Shown piece by piece: positions 52,216 to 59,863 of a stretch of 64,000 nt of DNA. The notes beneath the pieces were generated by a model. The model was not told where the DNA came from, searched no databases, and was given only the letters and a program-made list of their open reading frames with translations. The stretch is from assembly GCF_008042035.1 (NCBI RefSeq), contig NZ_RDBL01000002.1, positions 248,457-312,456 on the forward strand, given 5' to 3'. The position numbers and the translations under genes are program-made. Position 1 is the first letter of the stretch. Every line of letters begins with the position of its first letter. The DNA comes from Streptomyces sp. col6. GTDB taxonomy: Bacteria > Actinomycetota > Actinomycetes > Streptomycetales > Streptomycetaceae.

Positions 52216-53088
52216 CTACCTGGCGAGTTCGACCGGCTCGTCCAGTCGCGTCAGCTTCAGGGGATTCCGCACCAAGTAGACGCGGGTGATCCGTCCCTCC
52301 TCCACCACGAGGCTCACCGCCGTGGCCGGCTCGCCGTCGATCTCGATCCGGCCGCCGGACGCCCCGTTGAGCCACACGGGTGTCGTCGTGAGTGGGGCCA
52401 CGTGCACCTGGTTGGTGCGCGCGAGCACGTTCGCCACGAGGTCGACCCCGTGGATCGGAGCCAGAGCGGCCGCGGCAAGTCCGCCACCATCGGCGATCAG
52501 GACCACGTCCGGCGCCATGACCTCCACAAGTTCCCGCAACTGCCCGGTACGCAAGGCGAGCAGGAACCGCTCCACCACTGCCCGCTGCTCCGACCGGCTC
52601 ACCTTCACCCGGGGCTGCCGGGCCGCCACATGCTCGCGTGCTCGCCGTGCGATCTGCCGCACCGTGGCCGCGGGCTTCCCGACGGCCTCGGCGATCTCGT
52701 CGTACGGCAGCTCGAAAACCTCGCGGAGCACGAAGACCGCCCGCTCCGTCGGCCTGAGCGTTTCGAGGACGGTCAGCATCGCGATCGAGACGCTCTCCGC
52801 GAGCTCCATGTCCTCGGCGACGTCAGGGCTGGTCAGCAGTGGGTCGGGCAGCCACTCGCCGACATAGTCCTCGCGGCTGCGCGCCAACGTCCGCAGCCGG
52901 TTGAGCGCCTGCCGCGTGACGGTCCTGACGAGGTATGCCCGCGCGTCGCCCACCCGTGAGCGGTCGACCCCGGCCCACCGCAGCCAGGACTCCTGCAGCA
53001 CGTCCTCCGCGTCGGCCGCGGAACCGAGCATCTCGTAGGCGACCGTGAACAGCAGGCTGCGATGGGCGACGAACGGGTCCTCGGTCAT
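52216..53088 (-). CDS. ECF41-type RNA polymerase sigma factor (SigJ-like)
   Basis: A 290-residue extracytoplasmic-function sigma factor. Region 2 spans residues 8-75 (AYEMLGSAADAEDVLQESWLRW), region 4 spans 105-160 (LRPTERAVFVLREVFELPYD, then EIAEAVGKPAATVRQIARRA), and a SnoaL-like C-terminal extension of about 110 residues includes the ECF41 signature region NPLKLTRL (near 279). In this class the extension replaces a separate anti-sigma factor. It overlaps by 4 bp the carboxymuconolactone decarboxylase-like gene upstream, the classic ECF41 partner, and should transcribe the promoter at 53700-53726. Confidence 0.9.
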   Translation of the reverse strand: MTEDPFVAHRSLLFTVAYEMLGSAADAEDVLQESWLRWAGVDRSRVGDARAYLVRTVTRQALNRLRTLARSREDYVGEWLPDPLLTSPDVAEDMELAESVSIAMLTVLETLRPTERAVFVLREVFELPYDEIAEAVGKPAATVRQIARRAREHVAARQPRVKVSRSEQRAVVERFLLALRTGQLRELVEVMAPDVVLIADGGGLAAAALAPIHGVDLVANVLARTNQVHVAPLTTTPVWLNGASGGRIEIDGEPATAVSLVVEEGRITRVYLVRNPLKLTRLDEPVELAR

Positions 53089-53663
53089 GGCGCCGACACC
53101 TCGTCGGCCGTCTCAGGACGCGCGGCCAGCGGGATCTCGCAGGCATCGGAGTATCCCTGTGAGGTGATCCCGTGCGCCGTGTTGCACCGGGCCGCCAGGT
53201 TGGCGAAGCCGATGTACACGGTGAGCTCGACCAGCGCCGCCGGGCCGAGACGGCCGAGCAGGCTCGCCGACAGCTCATCGGTGACGGTCGTCGGCGTGTT
53301 CGTCATGGCCTCGGCGTACTCCATCACCTCACGCTCCAACGGCGTGAACACCTCCGCCTCCCGCCAGCGCGGAACCTGGCTCGCCTTGGCCAGGTCCAGG
53401 CTCTGGTTCAGTGCCGCGAAGTAGTTGATGTCCAGGCACCAGCTGCATCCGACCTGCGCTGCGACGGTCATGTGTGCGAAGGTCTTGAGGCTCGCGTCGA
53501 CCGCGTCCCAGGTGGCCACCTTGGCCGAGAACTCCTGGTTGGCCTCGGCGAGGGCGGGGTTGTTCCACAGCACCTCGTTGGGCTCGGGCACGGAACCGAG
53601 CTGCTTGATCAGATTCTCGCGGAGCCCGGCGGGGAGCTCTGCCTTCGGTATGCGTAGCGCCAT
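53085..53663 (-). CDS. Carboxymuconolactone decarboxylase-family protein, ECF41 partner
   Basis: A 192-residue AhpD/CMD-fold protein. The redox CxxC is in VGCSWCLDINYF (about residue 70), with EREVMEYAEAMTNTPTTVTD following. Such proteins act as peroxidase-like or disulphide reductants, and one is almost always the target gene of ECF41 sigma factors. ATG 53663 is chosen because AGGGAG precedes it; an in-frame ATG 33 bp upstream lacks family similarity. It is first in the two-gene operon with the sigma gene. Confidence 0.87.
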   Translation of the reverse strand: MALRIPKAELPAGLRENLIKQLGSVPEPNEVLWNNPALAEANQEFSAKVATWDAVDASLKTFAHMTVAAQVGCSWCLDINYFAALNQSLDLAKASQVPRWREAEVFTPLEREVMEYAEAMTNTPTTVTDELSASLLGRLGPAALVELTVYIGFANLAARCNTAHGITSQGYSDACEIPLAARPETADEVSAP

Positions 53664-53699
53664 CGTGTTCTCCCTGAACGTCTGCCTGTGTGACATGAA

Positions 53700-53726
53700 G
53701 ACACCGCCGGGCCCACGAATGTGACA
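53700..53726 (-). promoter_or_regulatory. Autoregulated ECF41 promoter
   Basis: On the minus strand TGTCACA (53726-53720) is followed after exactly 16 bp by TGTC (53703-53700), matching the ECF41 consensus TGTCACA-N16-CGTC except for one base in the -10. It lies 37 bp before the CMD gene. Confidence 0.8.
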
Positions 53727-53793
53727 ACCGCCGTCGCCACTGCGCAGAAAACGTCAGCACGCGGGTCGACCCTCGGCCGCGCTCAGGGGTGCG

Positions 53794-54309
53794 CTAGTAG
53801 TAGCCCTTCGTGCCGTCGAGCAGCTCCCGGACGATATCCGCGTGCCCCGCGTGCCGCCCCGTTTCCTCGACGAGGTGGATCAGTATCCAGCGGAGGTTGG
53901 CGCTGCCGTCGTGGAAGTCCGGGTGGCGGCCGATGTCGTCCAGGCCGGCCGCGGCGACGATCTCGTTGCTGCGGGCGCACTGGGCCTCGTACTCCGCGAG
54001 GAGCTCTGCGAGGGGGCGGCCGTCGGTGTGCCAGTCGGCGCTCTCGCGTGACTCGTCGAATGCGGGGTTCTGCTTCTTGTCGCCGCCGAGGAACACCACT
54101 TCCAGCCATATGTGCTCGGTCCAGCGCATGTGGGAGATCAGACCGGACATCGTCATGGCCGGTGAGGTCGGGATCACCGCGCGGTGCGCGTCCTCGTCGT
54201 TCAGCCCCTTGCATTTCCAGCGCAGGATCTGCCGTTGCAGGTCCAGCCAGCCGATGAGAGCGGTACGTTCGTCCGCTTGGCGCGGGGGGCGTTGCAGTTC
54301 CGATGACAT
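53794..54309 (-). CDS. DinB-family protein
   Basis: A 171-residue four-helix-bundle protein of the DinB_2/DUF664 group. Markers are MTMSGLISHMRWTEHIWLEV (the first metal-ligand His region), the central ADWHTDGRPLAELLAEYEAQ and the final WILIHLVEETGRHAGHADIV with H-x3-E-x2-H-type ligands. Members are metal-dependent thiol transferases (bacillithiol or mycothiol linked) or hydrolases. ATG 54309 has no clear ribosome site. It stands alone between the ECF41 promoter and the membrane-protein gene. Confidence 0.82.
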   Translation of the reverse strand: MSSELQRPPRQADERTALIGWLDLQRQILRWKCKGLNDEDAHRAVIPTSPAMTMSGLISHMRWTEHIWLEVVFLGGDKKQNPAFDESRESADWHTDGRPLAELLAEYEAQCARSNEIVAAAGLDDIGRHPDFHDGSANLRWILIHLVEETGRHAGHADIVRELLDGTKGYY

Positions 54310-54378
54310 GCCGGCGCACGCTACCAGGGAGGTCGGGAGGGGCACCCTGGATGACGGGCTCCTCCGCCGTTCACGACG

Positions 54379-54408
54379 TCGGCCCGGCGGCACGACGCCG
54401 GGCCGACG
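54379..54408 (-). terminator. Terminator hairpin after the membrane-protein gene
   Basis: A perfect 12-bp stem, GTCGGCCCGGCG with a 6-nt loop and complement CGCCGGGCCGAC, lies 16 bp beyond the stop of the gene at 54424 on the minus strand. Confidence 0.7.
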
Positions 54409-54423
54409 GCAAAGAGGCACGCG

Positions 54424-55098
54424 CTAGCCCGAGATCTGATCCAGCAGCCCGTACACGGCCGCGTAGGCCACCGGGGAAGCGATCACCGCCACGGCGAGGC
54501 TCAGGCCGCGCTCGCGCCAGGTGCGGGCCAGCGCCAGGGGCAGCGCGCAGGCGATCACGGCACAGGCGACGGCCTGGTCGGCGTACCCGAGCGTCAGCCA
54601 GTAGTGCAGGCACTCGCTCCCGAAGAGGCCGCCGACCGCGCCCAGGGAGCCGACGCGCCGCCACAGCCGGGGGCTGCGTCGCGACCAGGCGCCGGCCGTA
54701 CCGAAGAGCGGACCGGCGACACACGCCATCACCAGCCAGACGAGGGGGAAGACGAGGCTTCCCATGCCCTCGCGGCCCAGTTCCGCGTATCCGTAGTAGC
54801 CGACGACGAGGCCGATCTCGGCGAGTGCACCGGCCACGGCGATGCGGCGGACATCGCCGACGCGCCGCGCGAGGACCGCGCCGGTGGCGAAGGCGAGCAC
54901 CGACCACACCCCGCCGGAGTTCGCCAACTGGTTCCAGGACGAGGGCAGCCAGCCCTGGAGCAGGTTGGTCAGGACGCCCAGGGCGATACCGGTGGTGGCG
55001 CACACCGCTTGCGTGAGGGCCGCGTGGTCCCGACCGGCGGCGGGGCGCCCGAGGGCATGGGTCGAGGTCGCCACGGACGTGGAGGACGGGGAGGTCAT
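54424..55098 (-). CDS. Multi-pass membrane protein (DUF6518-like)
   Basis: A 224-residue integral membrane protein with six to seven hydrophobic segments (GIALGVLTNLLQGWLP, SVLAFATGAVLA, LAEIGLVVGYYGYAELG, SLVFPLVWLVMACVAGPLFG and others). The LVVGYYGYAELG...LVFPLVW arrangement recalls DUF6518-like actinobacterial membrane proteins; no transport or enzyme motif is visible. The ATG follows a TATAGT -10 box by only 7 bp, so the transcript is probably leaderless. A perfect palindrome covers the promoter spacer, but no regulator gene is next to it. Confidence 0.65.
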   Translation of the reverse strand: MTSPSSTSVATSTHALGRPAAGRDHAALTQAVCATTGIALGVLTNLLQGWLPSSWNQLANSGGVWSVLAFATGAVLARRVGDVRRIAVAGALAEIGLVVGYYGYAELGREGMGSLVFPLVWLVMACVAGPLFGTAGAWSRRSPRLWRRVGSLGAVGGLFGSECLHYWLTLGYADQAVACAVIACALPLALARTWRERGLSLAVAVIASPVAYAAVYGLLDQISG

Positions 55099-55105
55099 GA
55101 CGATG

Positions 55106-55138
55106 ACTATACATTCAAGCTATACACGCGGTGTATAG
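55106..55138 (-). promoter_or_regulatory. Leaderless promoter with perfect palindromic operator
   Basis: Minus strand: -10 TATAGT at 55111-55106 ends 7 bp before the ATG. The 19-bp palindrome CTATACACGCGGTGTATAG (55120-55138) sits over the spacer and -35 region. Its shape suits PadR- or GntR/YtrA-type repressors; none is encoded nearby. Confidence 0.6.
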
Positions 55139-55212
55139 GGGGGTGGGGCGGGAAGGGCGTGGGCGCGCGGCCGGCCCGAGGGTCCGCAAGGGCCCGCCGC
55201 CTCTCGCTCATG

Positions 55213-55353
55213 CGCAACCCACCTGCGGCCCTCGATGTCGGACGCGCTTGGGGGCGATGCTCACCGCGCGACAGTCGTACCCGTCCTGCTTGAAGCCGGG
55301 TGCTTCCCACTCCGAGATCCAGGCGCCCGGCTTCCGCATGCTGTCACCAGGGC
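55213..55353. pseudogene. Rearranged relic of the cold-shock-like gene
   Basis: 55213-55309 repeats, in the same orientation, the 3' half and 3' flank of the cold-shock-like gene (compare 51815-51906; for example CTTGAAGCCGGGTGCTTCCC in both). Immediately after, 55310-55353 repeats the preceding coding part (compare 51924-51967) but inverted: the plus strand there encodes EIQAPGFRMLSPG. The relic is thus a duplicated fragment with an internal inversion and cannot be expressed as a protein. Confidence 0.75.
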
Positions 55354-55682
55354 CCCACTTCCTCGGCCCACCGTCGACTCCAGGCGTCCAGCGGGCTCAG
55401 CGCCTCGACGAGATCGCGGCCGAGCCGGGTGAGGTGGTAGCCGTCGCCGTGCAGGACGAGCAGGCGGGCTGCGGACAGTTCCTCGATCCGGGTGCTGAGC
55501 ACGCTGGAGGACATGCGCTCGCACCGGCGCTGCAACTCGCGGAATCCGGAAGGAGCTTGGCTCAGTTCCCACAGGATCCGCATCGTCCACCGCCGTCCGA
55601 GCAGGTCGAGTGCGGCCATCACCGGGCGTCCCGATGAGGACCCCCGTACCGGCTTGCCCGGACGTGGCGCTCTGGCTTCCAT
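55344..55682 (-). CDS. HxlR-family transcriptional regulator
   Basis: A 112-residue winged-helix regulator of the HxlR/MarR-like group: ALDLLGRRWTMRILWELSQA, SGFRELQRRCERMSSSVLST, RIEELSAARLLVL and a wing with YHLTRLGRDL. These are usually redox or electrophile sensors controlling a divergent gene, here the CMD-family gene at 55751. Two TTCGA-type palindromes lie between them. The TGA stop is formed inside the inverted cold-shock relic, so the native C-terminus appears to have been cut by that rearrangement. ATG 55682 follows AAGGGGTGA. Confidence 0.82.
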   Translation of the reverse strand: MEARAPRPGKPVRGSSSGRPVMAALDLLGRRWTMRILWELSQAPSGFRELQRRCERMSSSVLSTRIEELSAARLLVLHGDGYHLTRLGRDLVEALSPLDAWSRRWAEEVGPW

Positions 55683-55695
55683 GCTCACCCCTTGT

Positions 55696-55735
55696 GCTTC
55701 GGTTCTCGAAGCATCATAGTGATTCGAAAATCGAA
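55696..55735. promoter_or_regulatory. Twin palindromes between HxlR and CMD genes
   Basis: GCTTCGGTTCTCGAAGC (55696-55712; 6-bp arms, 5-bp centre) and TTCGAAAATCGAA (55723-55735; 5-bp arms, 3-bp centre) lie between the two divergent genes, 27 bp apart start to start. They are probable HxlR operators; CATAGT (55715-55720) could be a -10 box for the CMD gene. Confidence 0.6.
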
Positions 55736-55750
55736 GCAGGAGGTGCCGCG

Positions 55751-56311
55751 ATGCCGCGCATCGAACCGCTCACCCCGCCCTACACCGCCGACATCGGCCG
55801 GGCGCTCCGCCGATGGATGCCGCCGGGTGTGCCGCACGAGCCGCTCGCACTGTTCCGGGTGCTGCACCGCAACCCGGAGCTGGCCTCGCGCATGTTCGTT
55901 CTCGGTGCCGGACTGCTGGGGCATGGGCTTCTCCCCGCCATGGACCGGGAGATCGTCATCGCCCGTGTGACCGCGCGATCCGGCTGCGCCTACGAGTGGG
56001 GTGTCCACGCCGCGACGCTGGCGCCGCAGACCGGGCTCACCCCGGAACTGCTCCGGGCGACTGCCCAACCCGATGCGGCAGGCAGTGGTCCATGGTCGCC
56101 ACGCCACACGGCGCTGCTCCACGCGGTTGACGAACTCGACGGCACGACCCGGCTCGCACCGTCCGCCTGGGACGCCCTGCGGGCGTACTACGAAGACGAT
56201 CAGGTGCTCGAACTGTTCGTACTGATCGGCTGGTACCGAACCATCAGCTGCCTGGCCAACGGGCTTCTTCTGGAGGAGGAGCCCTGGGGTACTCGTTTCC
56301 CGACGCGGTGA
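55751..56311 (+). CDS. Carboxymuconolactone decarboxylase-like (AhpD-fold) protein
   Basis: A 186-residue AhpD-fold protein: a long N-terminal helix (EPLALFRVLHRNPELASRMF), then MDREIVIARVTARSGCAYEW, where the usual CxxC is reduced to a single Cys followed by EWGVHAATL, and LLHAVDELDGTTRLAPSAW. Loss of the second cysteine argues against classic disulphide chemistry. The C-terminal ELFVLIGWYRTISCLANGLL helix is typical of the family. AGGAGG precedes the ATG. It is divergent from HxlR and is its likely target. Confidence 0.82.
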   Translation: MPRIEPLTPPYTADIGRALRRWMPPGVPHEPLALFRVLHRNPELASRMFVLGAGLLGHGLLPAMDREIVIARVTARSGCAYEWGVHAATLAPQTGLTPELLRATAQPDAAGSGPWSPRHTALLHAVDELDGTTRLAPSAWDALRAYYEDDQVLELFVLIGWYRTISCLANGLLLEEEPWGTRFPTR

Positions 56312-56492
56312 CCGCGTTTCGCGTCAGCCCCCGAGCAGCCGGCTGCTGCGCGTCGCGAGCGGTGAGTCCGCCCCGCAGCCGACTCCCCGGGCAAGGTCGC
56401 GAACCGGCGCCGCGCTCCTTGGTGGAGGAGTGGAACGACGTACCGCTGGGGAGGAGTTGGGCACTGTCCGCAGCTTCGCACGGGGGACTTGC

Positions 56493-56981
56493 ATGGATGC
56501 AGACATGATCACCGCTGTCGCTGCGGTAGTCGTGGCACTCGGCTCGCTCTGGGTCAGCTACACGCAGGCCCGGGACGGCAGGCGACATGGTCGGCAGTCG
56601 GTGAGGCCCTTACTTCAAATGCGTCGAGTGAAGGCGTACGAAGGTACGGAAGCGGGGCTCAACCTCATCAACGCCGGGCTCGGGCCGGCCATCGTGACGA
56701 GCTCGGTCGTACGGCTGGACGGCGAGGTCGTCGGGCCGTGGGATCACCACACACAGCAGCGCATTCTCGAACCGTTGCCGGTGCGCCCCAAGGCGTATTC
56801 CCTGCGTCCGGGCGCCGTGGTGCTGGCGGGGCAGTCCGCCTTCCTGCTGTCCCTGGACGAGTTCAGCGATGACCAGCACGCCTGGTTCTGGGATCTCGTC
56901 ACTCGCCGACTGGTGATAGAGGTCGGTTACGAATCCCTGTACGGCGGCGAGAACTTCACGGTGACGCCGCCAGTCTTCTGA
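56493..56981 (+). CDS. Membrane-anchored hypothetical protein
   Basis: A 162-residue protein with an N-terminal transmembrane helix (MITAVAAVVVALGSLWVSY), a short basic stretch and a beta-rich domain beginning VRPLLQMRRVKAYEGTEAGL and including NLINAGLGPAIVTSSVVRLD. The helix-then-NAG plan resembles the protein at 46191 and a broad group of actinobacterial proteins of unknown role. ATG 56493 lies after CGGGGGA. It is the last island gene before the terminator shared with catalase. Confidence 0.6.
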   Translation: MDADMITAVAAVVVALGSLWVSYTQARDGRRHGRQSVRPLLQMRRVKAYEGTEAGLNLINAGLGPAIVTSSVVRLDGEVVGPWDHHTQQRILEPLPVRPKAYSLRPGAVVLAGQSAFLLSLDEFSDDQHAWFWDLVTRRLVIEVGYESLYGGENFTVTPPVF

Positions 56982-57000
56982 GCGCCCGCAGCGCGTGAAA

Positions 57001-57040
57001 AGGGCGCGGAGTACGGGACCGTATCCGTACTCCGCGCCCT
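57001..57040. terminator. Bidirectional terminator between island and catalase
   Basis: A perfect 16-bp stem (AGGGCGCGGAGTACGG at 57001-57016 and its complement at 57025-57040) with an 8-nt loop lies after the membrane-anchored gene, convergent to catalase. The remaining 195 bp up to the catalase stop show no gene. Confidence 0.75.
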
Positions 57041-57235
57041 GGTTCAGGGGGGAACAGGGGCCGCGGCGGTGGTGCGAAGGGGGGCTGCACGGGCCTTCAG
57101 GTCTGGTGACCGGGCCGCCCTCCCGCGTACCACCGCACTGGCATCGCGCCACCGCCGCGGCCTCGTCCTGCCTGCGCCGTGCAACTACCCCTCATCCGGG
57201 TGGACGCGTCGGCGCGGGCAGGGCTTGGGATGAGG

Positions 57236-58693
57236 TCAGTCCTCGCGGAGGGCGCGGACCGCCTCCTCCACGCGCTTGCCGTACTCGGGGTCGGCCGCGT
57301 GGAAGTGGGCGAGGTTCTTCTCGATGACGTCGTCGCGGGAGACCTGGGACAGGCCGCCGGCGATGTTGGCGATCAGGCGGGACTGCTCGTCGGCCGACAT
57401 CAGCCGGTACAGCTCGCCGGCCTGGAAGAAGTCGTCGTCCTTGGTGTGGGCGGGCGCCTCGTGGGTGCCCGTCCAGCCCTGGACGGGGAGCGGGGCGGAG
57501 AGCGCCGTGTCCGTCTGGGCGGGGCCCGCGTACGAGTTGGGCTCGTAGTTCTTGTCGTGGCGCGAGCCGTACCGCGTGGCGTGGAGGCCGTCGCGGCCGT
57601 AGTTGTCCGCGGTCGTCGAGCGCGGCGCGTTCACCGGGAGCTGGGTGTGGTTGATGCCCAGGCGGTAGCGCTGCGCGTCGGCGTAGGCGAACAGGCGGCC
57701 CTGGAGCATCTTGTCCGGGGACGGGCCGATGCCGGGCACGAAGTTGTTCGGGGAGAACGCGGCCTGCTCGACCTCGGCGAAGACGTTGTCCGGGTTGCGG
57801 TCGAGGACCAGCCGGCCGACGCGCTGGAGCGGGTAGTCCGCGTGCGGCCACACCTTGGTGACGTCGAACGGGTTGAAGCGGTAGTCCGCGGCCTCGGCGG
57901 CCGGCATGAGCTGCACGTACAGCGTCCAGGACGGGTTCATGCCGCGCTCGATGGCCTGGAGCAGATCCGTCTGGTGCGAGCTGCCGTCCTTGCCGACGAG
58001 CTCGGCGGCCTGGTCGGCGGAGAGGGAACGCACGCCCTGGTTGGTCTTGAAGTGGTACTTCACGAAGTACGCGTCACCCGCGGCGTTCGTCCACTGGTAG
58101 GTGTGCGAGCCGTAGCCGTTCATGTGGCGGTACGAGGCGGGGATGCCCCGGTCGCCCATCAGCCAGGTCACCTGGTGCGTGGCCTCGGGGGCGTGCGCCC
58201 AGAAGTCCCAGACGTTGTCCGGCTCCTGACGGCCCGTGAACGGGTCGCGCTTCTGCGAGTGGATGAAGTCGGGGAACTTGATCGGGTCCTTGATGAAGAA
58301 GACCGGGGTGTTGTTGCCGACGAGGTCGTAGTTGCCGTCGTTCGTGTAGAACTTGAGCGCGAAGCCGCGCGGGTCGCGCACCGCGTCCGCGCCGCCCAGC
58401 GAGTCGGCGACGGTGGAGAAGCGCAGGAACGTCTCGGTGCGGCGGCCCACCTCGGAGAGGAAGTCGGCGCGGGTGAAGGCGGTGACGTCGTCGGTCACCT
58501 CGAAGTAGCCGTACGCGCCGGAGCCCCGGGCGTGCACCACGCGCTCCGGGATGCGCTCCCGGTTGAAGCGGGCGAGCTTCTCCAGGAGGTGCCCGTCCTG
58601 GAGGAGGATCGGGCCTCCGGCACCCGCGGTGGCGGAGTTCTGGTTGTCGGCGACCGGGGCGCCGGACTCGGTCGTAAGCACACGCTGCGTCAT
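57236..58693 (-). CDS. Monofunctional heme catalase
   Basis: A 485-residue small-subunit catalase. The distal His is in [20 protein letters not shown] (about residue 52), followed by [20 protein letters not shown], the [20 protein letters not shown] segment, and the proximal heme-ligand region [17 protein letters not shown] with the Tyr ligand (about 335). It converts hydrogen peroxide to water and oxygen. In related Streptomyces it neighbours glxR-hyi-gcl, where it would remove peroxide formed in purine or glycolate oxidation. It has its own promoter, with a palindrome over the -35 box, 230 bp after glxR. Confidence 0.93.
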   Translation of the reverse strand: MTQRVLTTESGAPVADNQNSATAGAGGPILLQDGHLLEKLARFNRERIPERVVHARGSGAYGYFEVTDDVTAFTRADFLSEVGRRTETFLRFSTVADSLGGADAVRDPRGFALKFYTNDGNYDLVGNNTPVFFIKDPIKFPDFIHSQKRDPFTGRQEPDNVWDFWAHAPEATHQVTWLMGDRGIPASYRHMNGYGSHTYQWTNAAGDAYFVKYHFKTNQGVRSLSADQAAELVGKDGSSHQTDLLQAIERGMNPSWTLYVQLMPAAEAADYRFNPFDVTKVWPHADYPLQRVGRLVLDRNPDNVFAEVEQAAFSPNNFVPGIGPSPDKMLQGRLFAYADAQRYRLGINHTQLPVNAPRSTTADNYGRDGLHATRYGSRHDKNYEPNSYAGPAQTDTALSAPLPVQGWTGTHEAPAHTKDDDFFQAGELYRLMSADEQSRLIANIAGGLSQVSRDDVIEKNLAHFHAADPEYGKRVEEAVRALRED

Positions 58694-58770
58694 GGTGTCG
58701 GGGCGACCTTCCGTACGGGGAGCTGCTGAACTGCGACGGCCAGGGGGCAGAGTCCTGGGGGCGTGTCCGG

Positions 58771-58811
58771 AGCGTAAAGAGACCCGGGATGCGGCGTCAA
58801 CAGTTTGTTGA
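58771..58811 (-). promoter_or_regulatory. Catalase promoter with palindromic operator
   Basis: Minus strand: -35 TTGACG (58800-58795) and -10 TACGCT (58776-58771), 18 bp apart. The perfect palindrome TCAACAGTTTGTTGA (58797-58811) overlaps the -35 box, so a repressor or redox regulator probably acts here. It differs from the gcl/hyi palindrome. Confidence 0.5.
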
Positions 58812-58922
58812 AATTCGTGGTGGGAGGGTGTTCCGGACGATGCCGGCGCCTGGGCGCGACAGGACAGGTGTCAGCGACGGCACCGTCCGGAAGTCTGGGG
58901 GAGGGGGTGGAGCGGCCGGCGA

Positions 58923-59822
58923 TCAGCCCTTGACGGGCTGACCCGACAGGCGCTCGACCGAGCGCAGCAGCGCCGAGTGGTCCAGGCCGCCGTCGCCCTG
59001 CGCGCGCAGCGAGGCGACGAGCTGGGCGACCACACCGCCGACGGGCAGCGCGGCACCGACGTTGCGGGCGGCGTCCGTGACGATGCCCATGTCCTTGTGG
59101 TGCAGGTCGATCCGGAAGCCCGGGGCGAAGTCCCGGTTCAGGAAGTTGTCCTTCTTGCGGGTCAGCACGGTCGAACCGGCCAGGCCGCCGTTCAGGACGT
59201 CCAGCGCGGCGGCGAGGTCCACGCCGGACTTCTCCAGGAAGACCACGGCCTCGGCGCACGCCTGGATGTTCACCGCGACGATCAGCTGGTTGGCGGCCTT
59301 CACCGTCTGGCCGGAGCCGTGCGGGCCGCACAGCACGATGGTCTTGCCGAGCGCTTCGAGCAGCGGCTTCGCGGCGTCGAAGTCGGCCTGCTCGCCGCCC
59401 ACCATGATGGAGAGGACGGCCTCGATCGCGCCGGCCTCGCCGCCGGAGACGGGGGCGTCCAGGACTCGGATGCCCTTCTCGGCGGCGTTCTTCGCGAGGT
59501 CCACGGAGGTCTGCGGGGTGATCGAGGACATGTCGATCAGCAGCGCGCCGCGCTTCGTGTTCTCCAGGATGCCGTCGGGGCCGTACGCGATGGCCTCGAC
59601 CTGGGGCGACGCGGGCACCATCGTGATGACCACGTCCGCGTCCTTGACCGCCTCGGCGATCGAGGAGGCGCCGGTGCCGCCGGCCGCGGCCAGACGGTCG
59701 ACCTTGTCCTGCTCCAGGGTGTATCCGGTGACGTTGTAACCGGCCTTGATCAGGTTCTCCGACATGGGCGAACCCATGATGCCGAGACCGATCCACGCAA
59801 CCTTGGGGAGGTTGTTGCTCAT
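58923..59822 (-). CDS. glxR: 2-hydroxy-3-oxopropionate (tartronate semialdehyde) reductase
   Basis: A 299-residue beta-hydroxyacid dehydrogenase. The N-terminal Rossmann motif is VAWIGLGIMGSPMSENLIKA (residues 8-27), then VVITMVPASPQ. The substrate-binding LDAPVSGGEAGA (about 120) and catalytic Lys in GSGQTVKAANQLIVA (K173 region) follow. It reduces the Gcl product tartronate semialdehyde to glycerate with NAD(P)H. It is 41 bp downstream of hyi on the same strand, and GGAAGG precedes the ATG. Similar sequences are often named 3-hydroxyisobutyrate dehydrogenase; context with hyi and gcl favours GlxR. Confidence 0.92.
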   Translation of the reverse strand: MSNNLPKVAWIGLGIMGSPMSENLIKAGYNVTGYTLEQDKVDRLAAAGGTGASSIAEAVKDADVVITMVPASPQVEAIAYGPDGILENTKRGALLIDMSSITPQTSVDLAKNAAEKGIRVLDAPVSGGEAGAIEAVLSIMVGGEQADFDAAKPLLEALGKTIVLCGPHGSGQTVKAANQLIVAVNIQACAEAVVFLEKSGVDLAAALDVLNGGLAGSTVLTRKKDNFLNRDFAPGFRIDLHHKDMGIVTDAARNVGAALPVGGVVAQLVASLRAQGDGGLDHSALLRSVERLSGQPVKG

Positions 59823-59863
59823 GAGGGTGCCTTCCGATCAGCGTGTACAGGGGCTCCGGGGCC

